Numbered from the stretch's first letter, positions 23,329-36,185 are shown. The stretch is 64,000 nt of DNA from Proteles cristata cristata (GCA_017311185.1 JAESUZ010000960.1:620001-684000); one strand, 5' to 3'. The notes: generated by a model from the sequence alone, not told the origin. Made by a program: numbers and translations.

Positions 23329-24358
23329 CAATTTTAGTTCAGAGAAGTTTATACCCAAACATGTCAGTCTGTAATACAAAGGTATATCAAATTACATCAA
23401 TTGAAGAAAACATTATTAATTAAATAAAGTTCATATTCCTCTAGTCTAAGAATGGATAATGTTTTCTTATAAAGTATTATTTCTAATTTCTATCAAGAAA
23501 TAAACAAGCATGCAAATTTTTTAAAAAATTAGTGAAATAAACTCTTAAAATTAAATAAATCTTATATTGTCCTGTGGAAACTGAATTTGGATCACCATAT
23601 CATATATCTAAAGGAAATTATTTCACAGACAACTGAACTAGAAATGAAAATGACAATTACATATAAATATAATTATAAATATATATATTATAAAATATAT
23701 AAATATAAAATCAGGAATTATAATTCATAATAATATGATTTCTCTTTTCAGATACCATATTTCATTTCTTAGATAAGGAAGAGTTTTTAAACACTTTTGA
23801 AATTTTTTTTCAAATTTCCAATTCAAAATGTTGTAAATTAGGCCCATTTGACTATAGAAGGTTCAGAATAAATAGTTCTTTAATTAGAAGACCAATAATG
23901 ATAACTACTTGATTTCTTCTTTGCCTATATATTACACACTTAAAAAGTATTTTTTTTTTCTTATTCTAATGCTCTTCTTCTTCAGGAAAGCTTACAATTG
24001 ATGTATTGTTCTTAGAAGATTCATTTGCAAGGAAGGTGCTCCTCACTCAACCACATGTATATTGCAGTTTACTTCTTTCAAATAAATAGTAGTAACATAT
24101 AAACATAAATCAAAGATTTTCAGGATTATTTACATGTAAGTTATCTATGTGACTCATTTTCACAATAAAATATGATCTCCTTGTGGGTCTATCAATTGGA
24201 GCCTTAACTTTCCGAATATTAATTTGACATGGAGTTCAGTTAAAGTGTAGATTTTTAAAGAAGTATATTTAACAGCTGTAAACATTTCTTTAAATGGCTT
24301 TTAAGACAGGTTTCACTAGCTAAAAATAATGCAAATTAAATTAAAGCAGATAATTTCT
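23329..24358. other. AT-rich unique DNA
   Basis: Includes a very AT-rich tract at 23655-23730 (ATATATATTATAAAATATAT). No gene or transposon recognised. Confidence 0.4.
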
Positions 24359-24574
24359 TTTTTTTTTTTTAATGTTTTATTTATTTCTAGGAGAGAGAGA
24401 GACAGCGTGAGCAGGGGAGGGTCAGAGAGAGAGGGAGTCACAGACTGAAACAGGCTCCAGGCTCTGAGCTGGCAGTCAGCACAGAGCCCGACGCGGGGCT
24501 CGAACCCACGAACCGCGAGATCATGACCTAAGCGAAAGTCAGACGCTTAACCGACTAAGCCACCCAGGCGCCCC
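24359..24574 (-). mobile_element. Young felid SINE, near intact
   Basis: The sequence is close to the young subfamily: 'AGACAGCGTGAGCAGGGGAG', 'CAGACTGAAACAGGCTCCAG', 'CCCGACGCGGGGCTCGAACC', head end 'GCCACCCAGGCGCCCC', and CpG sites still present. A perfect 17-bp TSD TAAAGCAGATAATTTCT lies at 24342-24358 and 24575-24591. Low decay points to a recent insertion. Confidence 0.96.
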
Positions 24575-24591
24575 TAAAGCAGATAATTTCT

Positions 24592-25331
24592 AAGATCAAC
24601 TCTACCTAAATCAATGATCAATGCTGAAATCTACCTGCAGTGGTCATTTTTAATTGGTCACAAGTATTTTGTCTACTTCTGCTTCCAATAGATGTATTGC
24701 ATGATCCCAGCTGAACTCATGTGTGATAATGGTCACTTTCAGACAGATGTTCAGAGGGTAAATGTGCTTTTCCATGTTTTTTGTTTTTTCCCCCACCATC
24801 AGAATACTAGGCCACTTTCCAGATTATGGCCACTCTAACAGCCTCTGCTGTGTAACCAAGGATGACTCAGAGCAGAGTCCCTGGCTATCAGCAGTCCATG
24901 GGTTTAGAATATGAAGAACCAAATGTTTTATTTGGAAGCGACCGAAATGCTAGGATTGATTGTTACAGTAGAATAAACATGACCTATCTGTACTAATATG
25001 TTAGGTTTTTAAGAACACAAATTATGTTTTTACATATAGAATTTACCATTTTCATATTTTAGGGCTGAATTTCTATTTTCAAGTTTACCATGAGAAGACA
25101 GAGAAGACCAGTGAAGTTATGGTACAAAACCTGTGATCCTACTACATTTGTAATGTGAATGTCCTGGAAACTCATTCCAGAATACAGGTAGGCATAGCTT
25201 AAGAAAAAATGAAGATAATATTAAAAGGTTACAATTATTTGCCAATTGCCAAATTGTGTACCTACACTTGTATTTGGTGGGTCTTTGAGGATAAACTTTT
25301 AAGAATAAACTTTATTATTAGCCTGCTTTTA
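24592..25331. other. Unique DNA, nothing recognised
   Basis: Ordinary AT-rich DNA. The 60-codon frame at 25209-25391 runs into the next SINE and is not a gene. Confidence 0.4.
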
Positions 25332-25543
25332 TTTTATTTCTTTAAACATTTTTTAAAATTTATTTTTGAGAGAGAGAGAGATCACAAGTAGGAGAGGGGC
25401 AGAGAGAGAGGGAGACAAAATTTGAAGCAGGCTCCAGGCTCTGAGTTGTCACCACAGAGTCTGATGTGGGGCTCTAATTCATGAGCTGTGAGATCCTGAG
25501 CTGAAGTCCAATGCTTAAACAACCCACCCACCCAGATGCCTCT
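25332..25543 (-). mobile_element. tRNA-Lys SINE
   Basis: 'TAAAATTTATTTTTGAGAGA', 'CTGAGTTGTCACCACAGAGT', and head end 'CCCACCCACCCAGATGCC'. TSD TAGCCTGCTTTTA on the left (25319-25331) and TAGCCTGTTTTTA on the right (25546-25558). Confidence 0.9.
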
Positions 25544-25574
25544 GCTAGCCTGTTTTTAAAAACCAAAGCCTTGA

Positions 25575-25901
25575 CAATGAGAAACAATGAAATTTGGCCA
25601 TGTGTAGCAACATGGATGGACCTTGAGGGTGTTATGCTGAGAGAAATAAGTCAGGCAGAGAAGGACAAATATCATATGTTTGCATGTATAGGAGGATTAG
25701 GAGGAACTTAACTGAGGAACGAGGGGGAGAAGAAGGGGGGAAATTGTGGGGGAAAGGGAGAGAGGCAAACCATGAGAGACTCTTGAATGCTGACAAAAAC
25801 TGAGGACTTATGGATGTGGGGGGGAGGAGGGATGGGCATGGAGGAGGGCACTTGTGGGGATGAGCACTGGGTGTTATGTGGAAACTAATTTGACAATAAA
25901 C

Positions 25902-25936
<35 letters not shown>
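25575..25936 (+). mobile_element. Recent 5'-truncated L1 insertion
   Basis: L1 3' end on the + strand: 'GCAACATGGATGGACCTTGA', 'GAGAGAAATAAGTCAGGCAG', 'GGCAAACCATGAGAGACTCT' and 'GATGAGCACTGGGTGTTATG', ending in a pure run of about 27 A. The flank AAAGCCTTGA occurs before the insert (25566-25575) and again after the A run (25934-25943), a target duplication. The unbroken A tail argues for youth. The 66-codon frame at 25511-25711 spans the junction and is not a gene. Confidence 0.9.
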
Positions 25937-25938
<2 letters not shown>

Positions 25939-26309
25939 CTTGAAATTAATATTACATTTTATCTATTTTAAGCCCAAATTGAAATATTAAGTAACAAATA
26001 TATCATGCTTTGAGGAAAATATCTGAAACAAATTTTGTAATGTATATAATTTCTTATTCATCTGGAGCTGCTATCTCTTCCTATGCTACCTGTTTCAGAA
26101 CTTGAGAATCTGATGTAGCTTTTATGGTTAGGACATTATTAAAACATTCCCCAGTTCATTCTGTGCTAATTCCAGTTTTATAATGACCTTCTCTCATTTT
26201 TTTTGTATCCAAAACCACAAATAAAATATGGAATATATTTTAGATGATATTTTAAATTTTATACCTCAAATATAACTTTTTTATTTGTATTAATTTGAAT
26301 AATATTCTT

Positions 26310-26523
26310 TAATTTTTTAATGTTTATTTATTTTTGACAGAGACAGACAAACAGAGTGTGAGCCCTGGAGGGGCAGGAAGAGAGAGAGACACAGAATTTG
26401 AAGCAGGCTTCAGGCTCTGAGCTGTCAGCACAGAGCCAGACACAAGACTCAAACTCATGAACTATGAGATCATGACCTGAGTCAAAGTCAGACGCTCAAC
26501 TGACTGAGCCATCCAGGAGCCCC
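26310..26523 (-). mobile_element. tRNA-Lys SINE
   Basis: Full length, head end 'CTGAGCCATCCAGGAGCCCC'. TSD of the form TGAATAATATTCTT (left) and TGAAGAGTATTCTT (right, from 26524). Confidence 0.92.
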
Positions 26524-26796
26524 TGAAGAGTATTCTTGAAAGGGATTTTTTAAAATAATTTATTCTGGAGATATAGTAGAACATCTAATTAACTAAAAAG
26601 GATTTATTGAGTTTTTACTAGGTATCAAAGTGCTGATCATCAGGGCAAATAGAAGAAAAGGTTAAATCTTCAAATTACTATAGTTTACATTTTTAGAACA
26701 TGCAACACCAACTTTTAAAATGTGCCCTCAACTTTGTGTTGCAATTTCAATATATATTTTGTATGTTGTTTCTGCTGAATATTCTCAAACACATTT

Positions 26797-27007
26797 TTAA
26801 TTTTTTTATGTTTGTTTGTTTGCTTATTTAGAGTGACAGAGAACAAGCAGGGAAAGGGCAGAGAGAGAGGGAGAGAGAGAATCTCAAGCAGGCTCTGTGT
26901 TGCCAGTGCAGAGCTCCATGCGAGGGTCAAACCCATGAATAGTGAGATCATGACTGGAGCCAAAATCAGAGTAGGACACTCAACCAACTGAGCCATCCAG
27001 GTGCCCT
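26797..27007 (-). mobile_element. tRNA-Lys SINE
   Basis: Tail 'TTTTTTTATGTTTGTTTGTT', head end 'CTGAGCCATCCAGGTGCCC'. TSD TCAAACACATTTT (26784-26796) and TCGAACACATTTT (27008-27020). A 100-codon minus frame at 26715-27017 is a translation of this SINE. Confidence 0.92.
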
Positions 27008-27020
27008 TCGAACACATTTT

Positions 27021-28475
27021 AATGGATGCGTGAGTGAGTTACTCATAGGCTGAATAAATGAACTAATGAACAAATGAGTAGAATGAGGCATGCTCTTTAC
27101 CCTGGGGAAGCATATAATGTAGTCTGACATAGACACCAAACAAAAATATCACAATGCACTATGATAACTGCCATCACAGACACAATTACCCAGCTCCCAG
27201 GCAGAAGAAGATCAAAACAACTACTCCTGCCAAGGGAATCACAGCAGGACACAATGACTTCAATATAGTGGAAATTCTTTTCTTCAAGTCTGCAAATATG
27301 GCCATTGTTAATAAAAAATGATTTTAAATTCTGAAAGCAATAATCACAGTGCTGCGTTTTTTGATCTGACTATAATCTTTGTTGAAAAGTCTACTTATAA
27401 AACAAAATTCTTAAATTTTATTATAAACTGGAAATAATTGGTTCAGAATGTCATTGGTCCATGTGATCTCACTGAATGACTTAGAGTGTTACTAACAGAT
27501 TTTTGAAAACACTAAGGTAGGATAAATGCTCTTTCTACAACAGAGGAGAGACAGCATTATTCACTAAACTGTATCCTAGTACTTAAGAAACAAAAACTAA
27601 AATAAAAATATGCCTGACTAAAATGCTAGAATATATATCTATGATAAAAAATGAGATTGTTTTTAGAGTTGGAATAAATTGGCAAAGCATTGGTTAGAAA
27701 TGAGAACAAATAGATTTGGTAAAATAATATTAGATACTACATATGTGGCAATGCTATAAATATTACTGCATAAATTTACATTGTGAGCTTACATTCAAAT
27801 AAAGGCAAAACCTATGAAGCAGGAACTAATTTCTATTGTACTTAGCATTATTTTCTATGTAGTTATGATGTGTCCATGAGATAAACTGTTATGTTTGTTC
27901 TGATCCCCTCTACCTCACCTCCTTGAATCAAGAATTCAATCTACGTTCAAATACTAGTATATTATTTCTCATAGTGTCCTCCATGGTTATGGGTATCAAA
28001 ATAATCAAGATTAACTTGTTAAAAAGGAGAATTCCCTGATATACTTAAGATCTTCTTAAAACAAAACAAAACAAAACTTCAAAAGACAGAGCATAGATGT
28101 TTGTATTCTATAAAACAATAATTTTAGGTGATTTTACTCCACTAAATTATAAACACCACTCCACTGCATCAGTGAAATTGTCTTCATGAATTTATATGGT
28201 ATACTCATATCCATTTCTACTTATATCTTCATATAAAAAAAACACCTCCAAATTAAATCTTACCTAGACATCCTAGTCACTACAGAAACACATTTACAAT
28301 AAAATTTGAAAGTGTTTATTACTAACCAAATATCACATATGCTTAGGAACATAGACTCCGAAACTGAATATTGAATTTCCAGCTTCCTCATATCTGGCAT
28401 GTACCAGATACCAAATAATAAATTCTTTTGCTCAGCTTCTTTATTTGGAAATGTTTATGAAAGTAGAATTTACAT
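27021..28475. other. AT-rich unique DNA
   Basis: No transposon or gene recognised. A short (AAAAC) run lies at 28060-28076. Confidence 0.4.
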
Positions 28476-28702
28476 GGCACCTGGGTGGCTCAGTCACTTA
28501 AGCATCTCATTCCTGATTTCGGCTCAGGTCATGATCTCACAGCTCATGAGTTTCACCCCCACTTAGGGCTCTGGGCTGACAGTGTGGAGCCTGCTTAGAA
28601 TTCCCTCTTTCTCTCTCTCTCCCCCCTTCCTCCCTCTCTCTCTCTCTCCTTCTCTCTTTCTCTGCCCTTCCCCCTACTCTCTCTCAAAATAGATAAACTT
28701 AA
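28476..28702 (+). mobile_element. tRNA-Lys SINE
   Basis: Head 'GGCACCTGGGTGGCTCAGTC', 'GGCTCAGGTCATGATCTCAC', an expanded CT-rich tract at 28606-28685, and a tail AAAATAGATAAACTTAAA. Confidence 0.92.
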
Positions 28703-29092
28703 ACAGAAGTTACTTCATTATGTCATTATCAAGATTACTTGAGCTAATGCAATGTAAAAGTTTTAGAACAATGATTGGCAAAAGTTTTAGAATCACCCAT
28801 TAAGTATTCACAATTATTATTTTTATCTACATTAATTTTTATTATAGTCATAATATTAATACAATGTTCCCCAAAATTCCAAACTGCGAAGAAAATCAAA
28901 AGAGAAAGAAGGCGATCCTTACAAATAAATTCCTAACTATAAAACTGGATGATAAAAGGAGTATGGGACAATGTATACAATTTAATAAAAGGATTTGATC
29001 ATAGAATTATACCAATATATAAAAAAAAATAAAACCAATTTGCTACACAGGTGCTTAATGGGGAAAAAAGCTTATTTAAGATAATGTTACGG

Positions 29093-29178
29093 CAAAACAA
29101 AACAAACAAACACACAAACAAGGAGAAGATTTTGACAAAACAAAACAAACAAACACACAAATAAGGAGAAGACTTTGA
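29093..29178 (+). repeat. 43-bp tandem duplication, two copies
   Basis: Copy 1 is 29093-29135 and copy 2 is 29136-29178. Each begins CAAAACAAAACAAACAAACA and ends AAGGAGAAGA..TTTGA. They differ at two positions only (C/T and T/C), so the duplication is fairly recent. Confidence 0.92.
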
Positions 29179-29647
29179 ATGTAAGAAGAAGTTGTGAATG
29201 ATATATCAAGTAAAACTTCTAATTAAATTTAGGTAGTTGCTGATAATATAGCTATGGAATGTAAAAGAATTGTGAAGAGGAATTTCTGAACTATATGAGT
29301 CAAAATAGGCAATAAAATTACAGTCAATGGGGAGTTAGAATTCTATACAGGTTTAACAAAATATGAAAAAAAAAATGGACAAGCAAAATGAATTTGTTGG
29401 AGCTCCTGATTTGTAACATGATAAGAAGCTATGCCTTTAATTGTTTTTCAACTAGGAGCAAACATTTTAATTATATTTTTGTAAATTTTAGAAAGACTGT
29501 CAATGCAATATAATAATAATATTTATTTACTTTATTACTCAAACCAAAAACATGAAGGAAAACATTTGGCAGAAGAAAGGGTAGCCTAACCTTTTTTGTT
29601 TTGTTTTGTTTTTGGCATAGCACTAATTTTTTTCTATTTATTATTAT

Positions 29648-29780
29648 TTCCTTTTTAAATTTATGTATGGTTGACATATAACATTATGTTAATTTTGGAT
29701 GTACAAAATAATGACTTGATATTTGTATACATTGCTAAATGCTCACCATAGAAAGTCTAGTTATAATAAAATTTTGAATA
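29648..29780 (-). mobile_element. L1 3'-end fragment
   Basis: Reverse complement of an L1M-type 3'UTR: 'TGGTTGACATATAACATTAT', 'GATATTTGTATACATTGCTA', AATGCTCACCATAGAAAGTC, TAGTTATAAT. Short and old. Confidence 0.55.
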
Positions 29781-30144
29781 TGTTCCTTTGCTCTCAAATG
29801 ATAAAGTTTTTCTAGGGTAAAACCTTATACTTACTTTCTAAATTGATAGTACTTGTATAAAGTAAATCATATAAAAGATCAACTGCCTAACATGGATAAT
29901 AATGCCTGGATGGAACTTTTTAAATTAATTCTTTATTAAATTTGCTCTCTGCTTAAGTGTTTTAGCATTAAATATGCATCTGGAGCAGTACTTTATGCAC
30001 TATTTTAACATAGCTCCAACATATTGATATGGAACCTTAAACCAGGGACATGTATATCGTCAGATGTATTTCATTATTTTTATCCTATTTCCTTGTTAAT
30101 TTGCTTCCAAGAGACATGCTGGTATGTAACTGACACTCTCACCT

Positions 30145-30255
30145 TCATTGTAAACCTCTGAAAGATGAGATTCATTTCTCTAAATCATTCAGTAGAACCC
30201 ACAGAATCTAGATTAGTGCTTGGCAGTGTAGACGCTTGGTAAAAGTTTTTCAAGT
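30145..30255 (+). mobile_element. L2-like 3' end
   Basis: 'GTAAACCTCTGAAAGATGAG', 'CATTTCTCTAAATCATTCAG', 'TTAGTGCTTGGCAGTGTAGA' and 'CGCTTGGTAAAAGTTTTTCA' follow the order of the L2 3' end. Confidence 0.5.
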
Positions 30256-31684
30256 AAATTAAATACAGATTTCCAAACACCTTAATTAAAATCCCCCAAA
30301 TAAAGTAACCATCAAGGTACATATAATCAAATGTTCAAACTGGAGGATTGTGAATTTTCTGGCTACTATATAGCAGAATTACAGAATTTCTCAAATTTCT
30401 TGGGGTAAGGACGGCTAGATTTTTAGATGTTTACAGCTCACTTTTACAAGGCCACAGAATATTGTATAATATACTACAAAATCATAACCTCTACTGTGCT
30501 TTCATTACCTAAGATTTTCACTAGGTCCTGCAAGTTTACTGTAAATGCTGGTTTAAGATGAACCAAAGGGACTTTAACACAGCCACAGTAGCTTTACATG
30601 AGAATATTCTCTTACTATAATACAGAATCTGATACAGGTTATCATTAAGAAAAAAAGTTGCATTTATCACTTAGAAAATTTATGTTAAATTTGATCCTCC
30701 ATCTGCACGTAAGAAATTTAAAATGAGAATATTTGTATTTTAAATGGTTTCTTTCACATCTATGTATTATAAAAATTACATCTATATTTGTGGAAAAAAA
30801 TAAATGTTCAGTCTCAGATTGTTTCCTATAATATAGGTCTTTCTGTATGTTTTCCACATCAGTGTTAACCCTTAATGTCAATAACTAAGAAAATTTCAAC
30901 TATGATATACAGGTAAGACCTGTTACATATTTGTAATTGTAATTAACTTGGCCCATTATACAAATCTTTGCACTGAAATAATGATGCATAAATAATATGT
31001 CATACAGGGGTTGTATTTCAATTCTGATTTCACTTGAACTTAGTTTACTTAAAATAATTTTGTGACTAAGACACATTACCAGCTTTTCTGCTCAAGATTT
31101 AAAAAGGAAAATAAATCACAAAATTAGTGAAAATTATTAGAAGAATAAAATCTAAGACTTCTAAACATACTATGTTTTAAGAACATGTTTATTTTTGCTA
31201 TTTCTAACAATATTAAATTGATCGTAAAGGAATAGGAATGTCAAGGAGAGGACAGCTGAGTGATATTAACAAGGTTTGGAAAGGTGGAAAGTAGATGGTC
31301 AGGTGTTTTGAGATAATCTTCTAATAGAGGGCTGAAATTGAGTTAGAATGTGAATTAGTTTTTAGCACTATGGACAAGTCCATAATGGCTAGAAGGATAA
31401 TTTCTGAAGATTTGAGTAAGGTAAGGGATCCGAAAACACAAGAATATTAAAAATATGTGTAAGAAGAGGTAAGAACCGAAATACCCTCCTTATATTGGAG
31501 AAACCAGGTAACCAAGTAGTTTATATCTTCCCAAGAAGTAAGTAGGACATTTATTCTGTAAGAAAAAATAAAAGGTCTTCAGACCACATCAACAGACAGA
31601 GGTCTCATTCTGAAAACAAAAGCAATTGCAGAAACTTAAAATACTGAACAATAAGACCTTCAAGTTCTCAGGCTTCTGCTTTGT
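30256..31684. other. AT-rich unique DNA
   Basis: No transposon recognised. A 78-codon minus frame (30645-30881) is judged chance. Confidence 0.4.
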
Positions 31685-31785
31685 TTTATTTTGGTTTAAG
31701 TAGGCCCCATGCCCAACATGGGCTTAACTCATGACCCTAAGATCAAGAGTTGCATGCTCTAGAGACTGAGCCAGCTAGGCACCCT
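31685..31785 (-). mobile_element. Old tRNA-Lys SINE, head only
   Basis: 'TTTAAGTAGGCCCCATGCCC', 'TCATGACCCTAAGATCAAGA', 'GACTGAGCCAGCTAGGCACC'. This is the older subfamily shared with dogs, lacking the GA-rich tract. Confidence 0.8.
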
Positions 31786-31879
31786 GATTCCAGGCTGCTT
31801 CTAATGCCTCATCCTTAATTATGAATAGACAACTGTGCTCATGCATCTTTAAGGAAAAATTTTTGCATGAATGAGAGAA

Positions 31880-32300
31880 ACCAAAAACAAGAAACTTTAA
31901 AAAGGAACTTAGAGAAAGTAGGCAATAAAGAGAGACTCGATGAAAACAAATCAATAAGGTTAATATCCTCAGAAATATTGGAAAGTTTATTAAATCCATA
32001 AAATAAGTAGAAGATGCTTTATAAAAGGAACATTCCATAAACAAGAAATACACTTGGAAGTAAAAAATAAAATAATCAAAGAACATTCATTTGAAGATAA
32101 AGATGATGATTTCTCCCGTGAGTAGAATGAAAAGACAAAAATAAAAAGATAGAAGATAGGAGAAATTTATGCAACTAATCTAGGTTTAATCCCCATACTT
32201 CCAGAAATAGAAAACTAGGAAAGGGAGAATGGAAGTTAGTTATCAGAGGGATTTTACAAGGTGATACCCAGAATTAAAGGGCAAGATATTTTTCTTCTTT
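31880..32300 (+). mobile_element. Possible old L1/HAL1 5' or ORF1 fragment
   Basis: A-rich text such as 'ATACTTCCAGAAATAGAAAA', 'GAATGGAAGTTAGTTATCAG' and 'CCCAGAATTAAAGGGCAAGA' is in the order found in old L1M/HAL1 elements. Very diverged, so low confidence. Confidence 0.3.
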
Positions 32301-32371
32301 TGTTCAAATAGTGCATGTGATTTGAGAATTAACCCCGGTGAAATACAATTAGAAATTCTAAACCAGTGGGA

Positions 32372-32628
32372 GGAAGCTTGGGTGGCTCAGTCAGTTAAGT
32401 GTTCAACTTCAGTCAGGTCGTGATCTCACAGTTCATGTGAATTCCATCCCTATGTCAGGTTCTGTGCTAACAGCTCAGGGCCTGTTGGGGGCTGTACTGA
32501 CAGCTCAGAGCCTAGAGCCTGCTTCGGATATTGTGTCTCCCTCTGTCTCTTCTCCTTTCCCATTCAAGCTCTGTCTCTCTCTCTCAAAACTAAAAATAAT
32601 AAACATTAAAAAAATTAAAAAAAATAAA
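32372..32628 (+). mobile_element. tRNA-Lys SINE with internal duplication
   Basis: Head 'AGCTTGGGTGGCTCAGTCAG', tail 'AAACATTAAAAAAATTAAAA'. The middle is duplicated: CTGTGCTAACAGCTCAGGGCC (from 32463) is followed by CTGTACTGACAGCTCAGAGCC (from 32493). The 105-codon frame at 32437-32754 is a translation of the repeat. Confidence 0.9.
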
Positions 32629-35600
32629 ACTTTCAAAACCATTGGGATTAACCAGATGACTCAATTTAGAATTTTCTCCCTTGCTCACAACATGGCCAAT
32701 AGGAGGATTGGAGGTGTTCAAAAACATCCTACTCTCATTTCTTCAGCATTTTAGACCTTAATAATATAGACTGCCTAAGAAAACAAGACCAGTATAGAGG
32801 ATACGACTGATTAGCTCTTCCTTAGAAGACATCAAATAATTGCAGCTGTGTCCCATGTCCTTTCTTACCTGATATGGAAGGTATTTTCCAGCTTCTCAGG
32901 TAATCTTCAAGCAATTTAGTCTCATCTACATATTGTTCAGTATATCTCTAAGCGTGAATCCAGTTCCCAACACTACCTAACCATATAAACACAAACTCTT
33001 CTTTGATGTTTGATAGGACCAAAAATCTGTCATCACCAAATCCATTAAACACTCATCCCCTTTTCAGAACTTGTCTAAACTTTCTGATAAAACTAAAGCC
33101 TGGATGTCAGATGAAGATACTGTTTTCTCTTTTCTACCATATGTGTACTGAAGAGAAGGGAGACTAGCTCTCTGATTAAATTTTCTTTACCACTTGTGTA
33201 TCATTGTTTATCCTTCTCCCTGAAAAATTCAACAACTTTGACACACATGTTACTTACTTCAGTTGCTATACCTTGGCTTTGCACCTTCCTGGTCAACATT
33301 CCAAATCAATTAAATATTTGAACAGCTAGCTCACAATATTTTAACCTTTAATCTTCTTGTTATCATTCTTGATTTCAATGTCTCTGTCCTCCACATTTTC
33401 AGGGGTCTTGCCTTCCATTCCACTTGATACATTTTTCTCCCATATCCCTCATCCTTGTCAGTGCTAATATCTTTTCCACTTCTAAAGCCTAGATTCAATA
33501 CACAACACTTGGGATAGAAGAAGAAAACTGAAGGCTGATTTTAAACCTGATTTCAACTATGTGAAGAGTTCTTTTCCAGGATATATTAAATAATCCTAAA
33601 AATCTTAAATGAGATTTCTCAGGCAAAATTTTGGAATGATACTTAGAAGTTGAGCGATTTGTAACAACAAAAAATACAGAGTTTTAAACTCTAGATATTT
33701 TTTGCATAGATTTTGTTTAGTTTAATGCACAAAACCTTTCCATTTAATGACTGTGTGTTTTCTAAGAAAACATTAATTAGATATTCTCTGGTTTAAAGAA
33801 AGGATCATCATTGCTGTTGCAGGTTGTGATGAAAAATGAATCATGAGAAAATAAATCATGCTATATATGAACAAATTATATGCTTGCAATAATTTTTAAA
33901 ATCCCCAAGAAAGGGAAATGGGATTTTTTTGTTGCAATTGGGTTTATCTAACATTTCTAACTATAAACCTTAAGTGAGCTGGAGTTAAAATGTATAAATC
34001 TTGATGGCATTGTTTAAGAGAAGAAAATCTATTATACTGAGACTCTGAATGTATTCAGAAAACTGTTTCCATTTATACTATGAAAACATTTCAGCTTCTT
34101 CTGCATTATTTTTGCATGCTTAAGCTTTCACTTTTGTATTAATTTAATGTTTATTCATTAAATTTAGAAACACAATGAAGTGTTATCATGAAAATAAGCA
34201 TCTAAAGCTTTATGCTGAATAGTGTTCATTCTCATAAGTTCAAGAAAATGGGCTGTAAACTGAAAGTACCATTTCCTTATAACTATGGCAACCTATGTAT
34301 TGTTTTAATGACAAATGCCAGTATAAAGCTTCACCAAGCATCAAAAATGTGCTAAACAAAAACACTTTTTTGTATTATATATTTGAATTGATAGCCTGCA
34401 GAGCTAAGATAACAGTCCTCTGTCATTTAAGAAGTTGATATAAAGGGCTCTGTAAACTCTATATTATTTTTTTATTACTTGCTATGATACTGTGTGGGTA
34501 CATCACTTATCAAATTGTAAGTTTCAATGTATTATCTCAGGTTAAAATAAAAGCCTTAGTCAAAAGCTTTGTGAATTTTATTTCCATCAATGACTTTTGG
34601 TGTTAAATCAATGTAGTACAAAAATATCTTTATTTTATTAAATCAATATGCTAAAGATAAGAAATGAAAATAAGCTTTAGTATATATTTCTTTCCATTAA
34701 ATACACAACTTTTAAGTTAAAAAATAAGGTGAATAAAGGTATCATAAAAATTATAGCAAATACTCAGATTTAACATTACAAGGTTTGGTTTAAATTAAGT
34801 GTTGACTATTAGATGCTGTAGGAGAGAATGTCTAAGCCAATGTCTAAGCTACTTCTTTTAGTTTAATATTACTTATTGTTTGATAGTTAATTTTGTAGGT
34901 TTAATTTTGCCCAGTATTGAAAGACAACTATTTTTTGAATTGATTCAAAAAATTGATATTTTTTGAAAATGGTGTCGTAATTTACTCATGTCATTTAAAT
35001 ATGCTTCCTTTTTATAACTGGGAATAAACATTACTGAATATGGGTTAATTGGGTTAATATTTGGAAATAGGTGCTTATGTTGGCTCAAAGAGCAATTATG
35101 TCTCTGAATAAGCTGAGTTGATGGGTGTGCCATATGCATACATAGATGATGCCTTCATCGTTTGCATCTGTTCATATTAATAATGATAATTCTTAAACAG
35201 TGATTTTCATCTTTAAGAGTGTTACAATGCCAACTAATTAATTAATCCTGTAAGGGCTTACTTGCATATTGATAATTAAATACACTCTTTGCCAGCTAAG
35301 ATTACAGAGCAAAAATTGTAAAGGGAGTTATATCAAGCCTGATTTTCTAACCAATGGTTTGAAGATGTGACTTTCATTCGTTTGGGACAGAATCACCCTC
35401 AAGAGCCCATTTCTGAAAATATATTTTGCAGAAAATTATATCCACAATATTCAGAAATGCTATATAATTATTCATATAATTCCTATTTCGAGAATTACAA
35501 AGAACATTAGTGTATTAAAGCTGTTGAGATGTATACATGAACTATTGATTTGTAGGAAATACAGAACATCAGAAACTTACTTAGTCTTTGAATTTCTTTT

Positions 35601-36079
35601 TCTTGAGACCCAGCAACATTCCTTGGAACAAATCATGTTTGGAAGGACTTTTGGAAATGACGCAGTTTGTTTTATGATACCACTCACAGAGGTGGAAAAT
35701 TATTAGTTTTGTACTTTTTCTAACTTGGCTGCATGGTCTTTTGTATTCAAAAGACTTTTCAAGTGTCCTTTCTTTCAAATGGTTCTGAATACTATTTCAG
35801 ACTTAATATGAGGAAACTGTTATAAAACCAAAACACAACAAAAATTTATTTCCTACAGTCACTGCCCTATCCACAATGATTCACCACTAAAACTAAGTTC
35901 TCCCATGCTGGCATTTCTCAATTGCTCTTTTTACATTTTTAGTTGGGGTATTTCTTCCTTGTGAGGGATTTTATCACACACAGTTGAAGGTTTAACATTC
36001 CTGACTCCATTCCCAAATCCTCTCTTATTTTCAAACTGGGTTTTATAGTGCCAATTATTATTTTATAATTGTTAGCATG

Positions 36080-36185
36080 CCTCGTGGCCTCAATGGGTCT
36101 ATGCTTCTAAGGCTCCTGTCTCATAATCTTGTGATGGTTTGTACAGTTTGTTACACACAGTAGTTATTCATTAAAGGTTATTGAA
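36080..36185 (+). mobile_element. Possible L2/MIR 3' end
   Basis: 'TTACACACAGTAGTTATTCA' followed by TTAAAGGTTATTGAATTA resembles the common '…cacatagtaggtgctcaataaatgtt…gaatga' end. Diverged. Confidence 0.35.

Noticed and set aside
26715..27017. 100-codon frame (-) beginning in a 'WMAQLVE' motif
   Set aside because: This 'WVAQSV/WMAQLVE' start is the translated tRNA-derived SINE head, seen again at 38581, 49970, 51821, 54791 and 62448.
32437..32754. 105-codon frame (+)
   Set aside because: It is a read-through of a SINE (the typical 'SGSVLTAQ...' type translation of this repeat).
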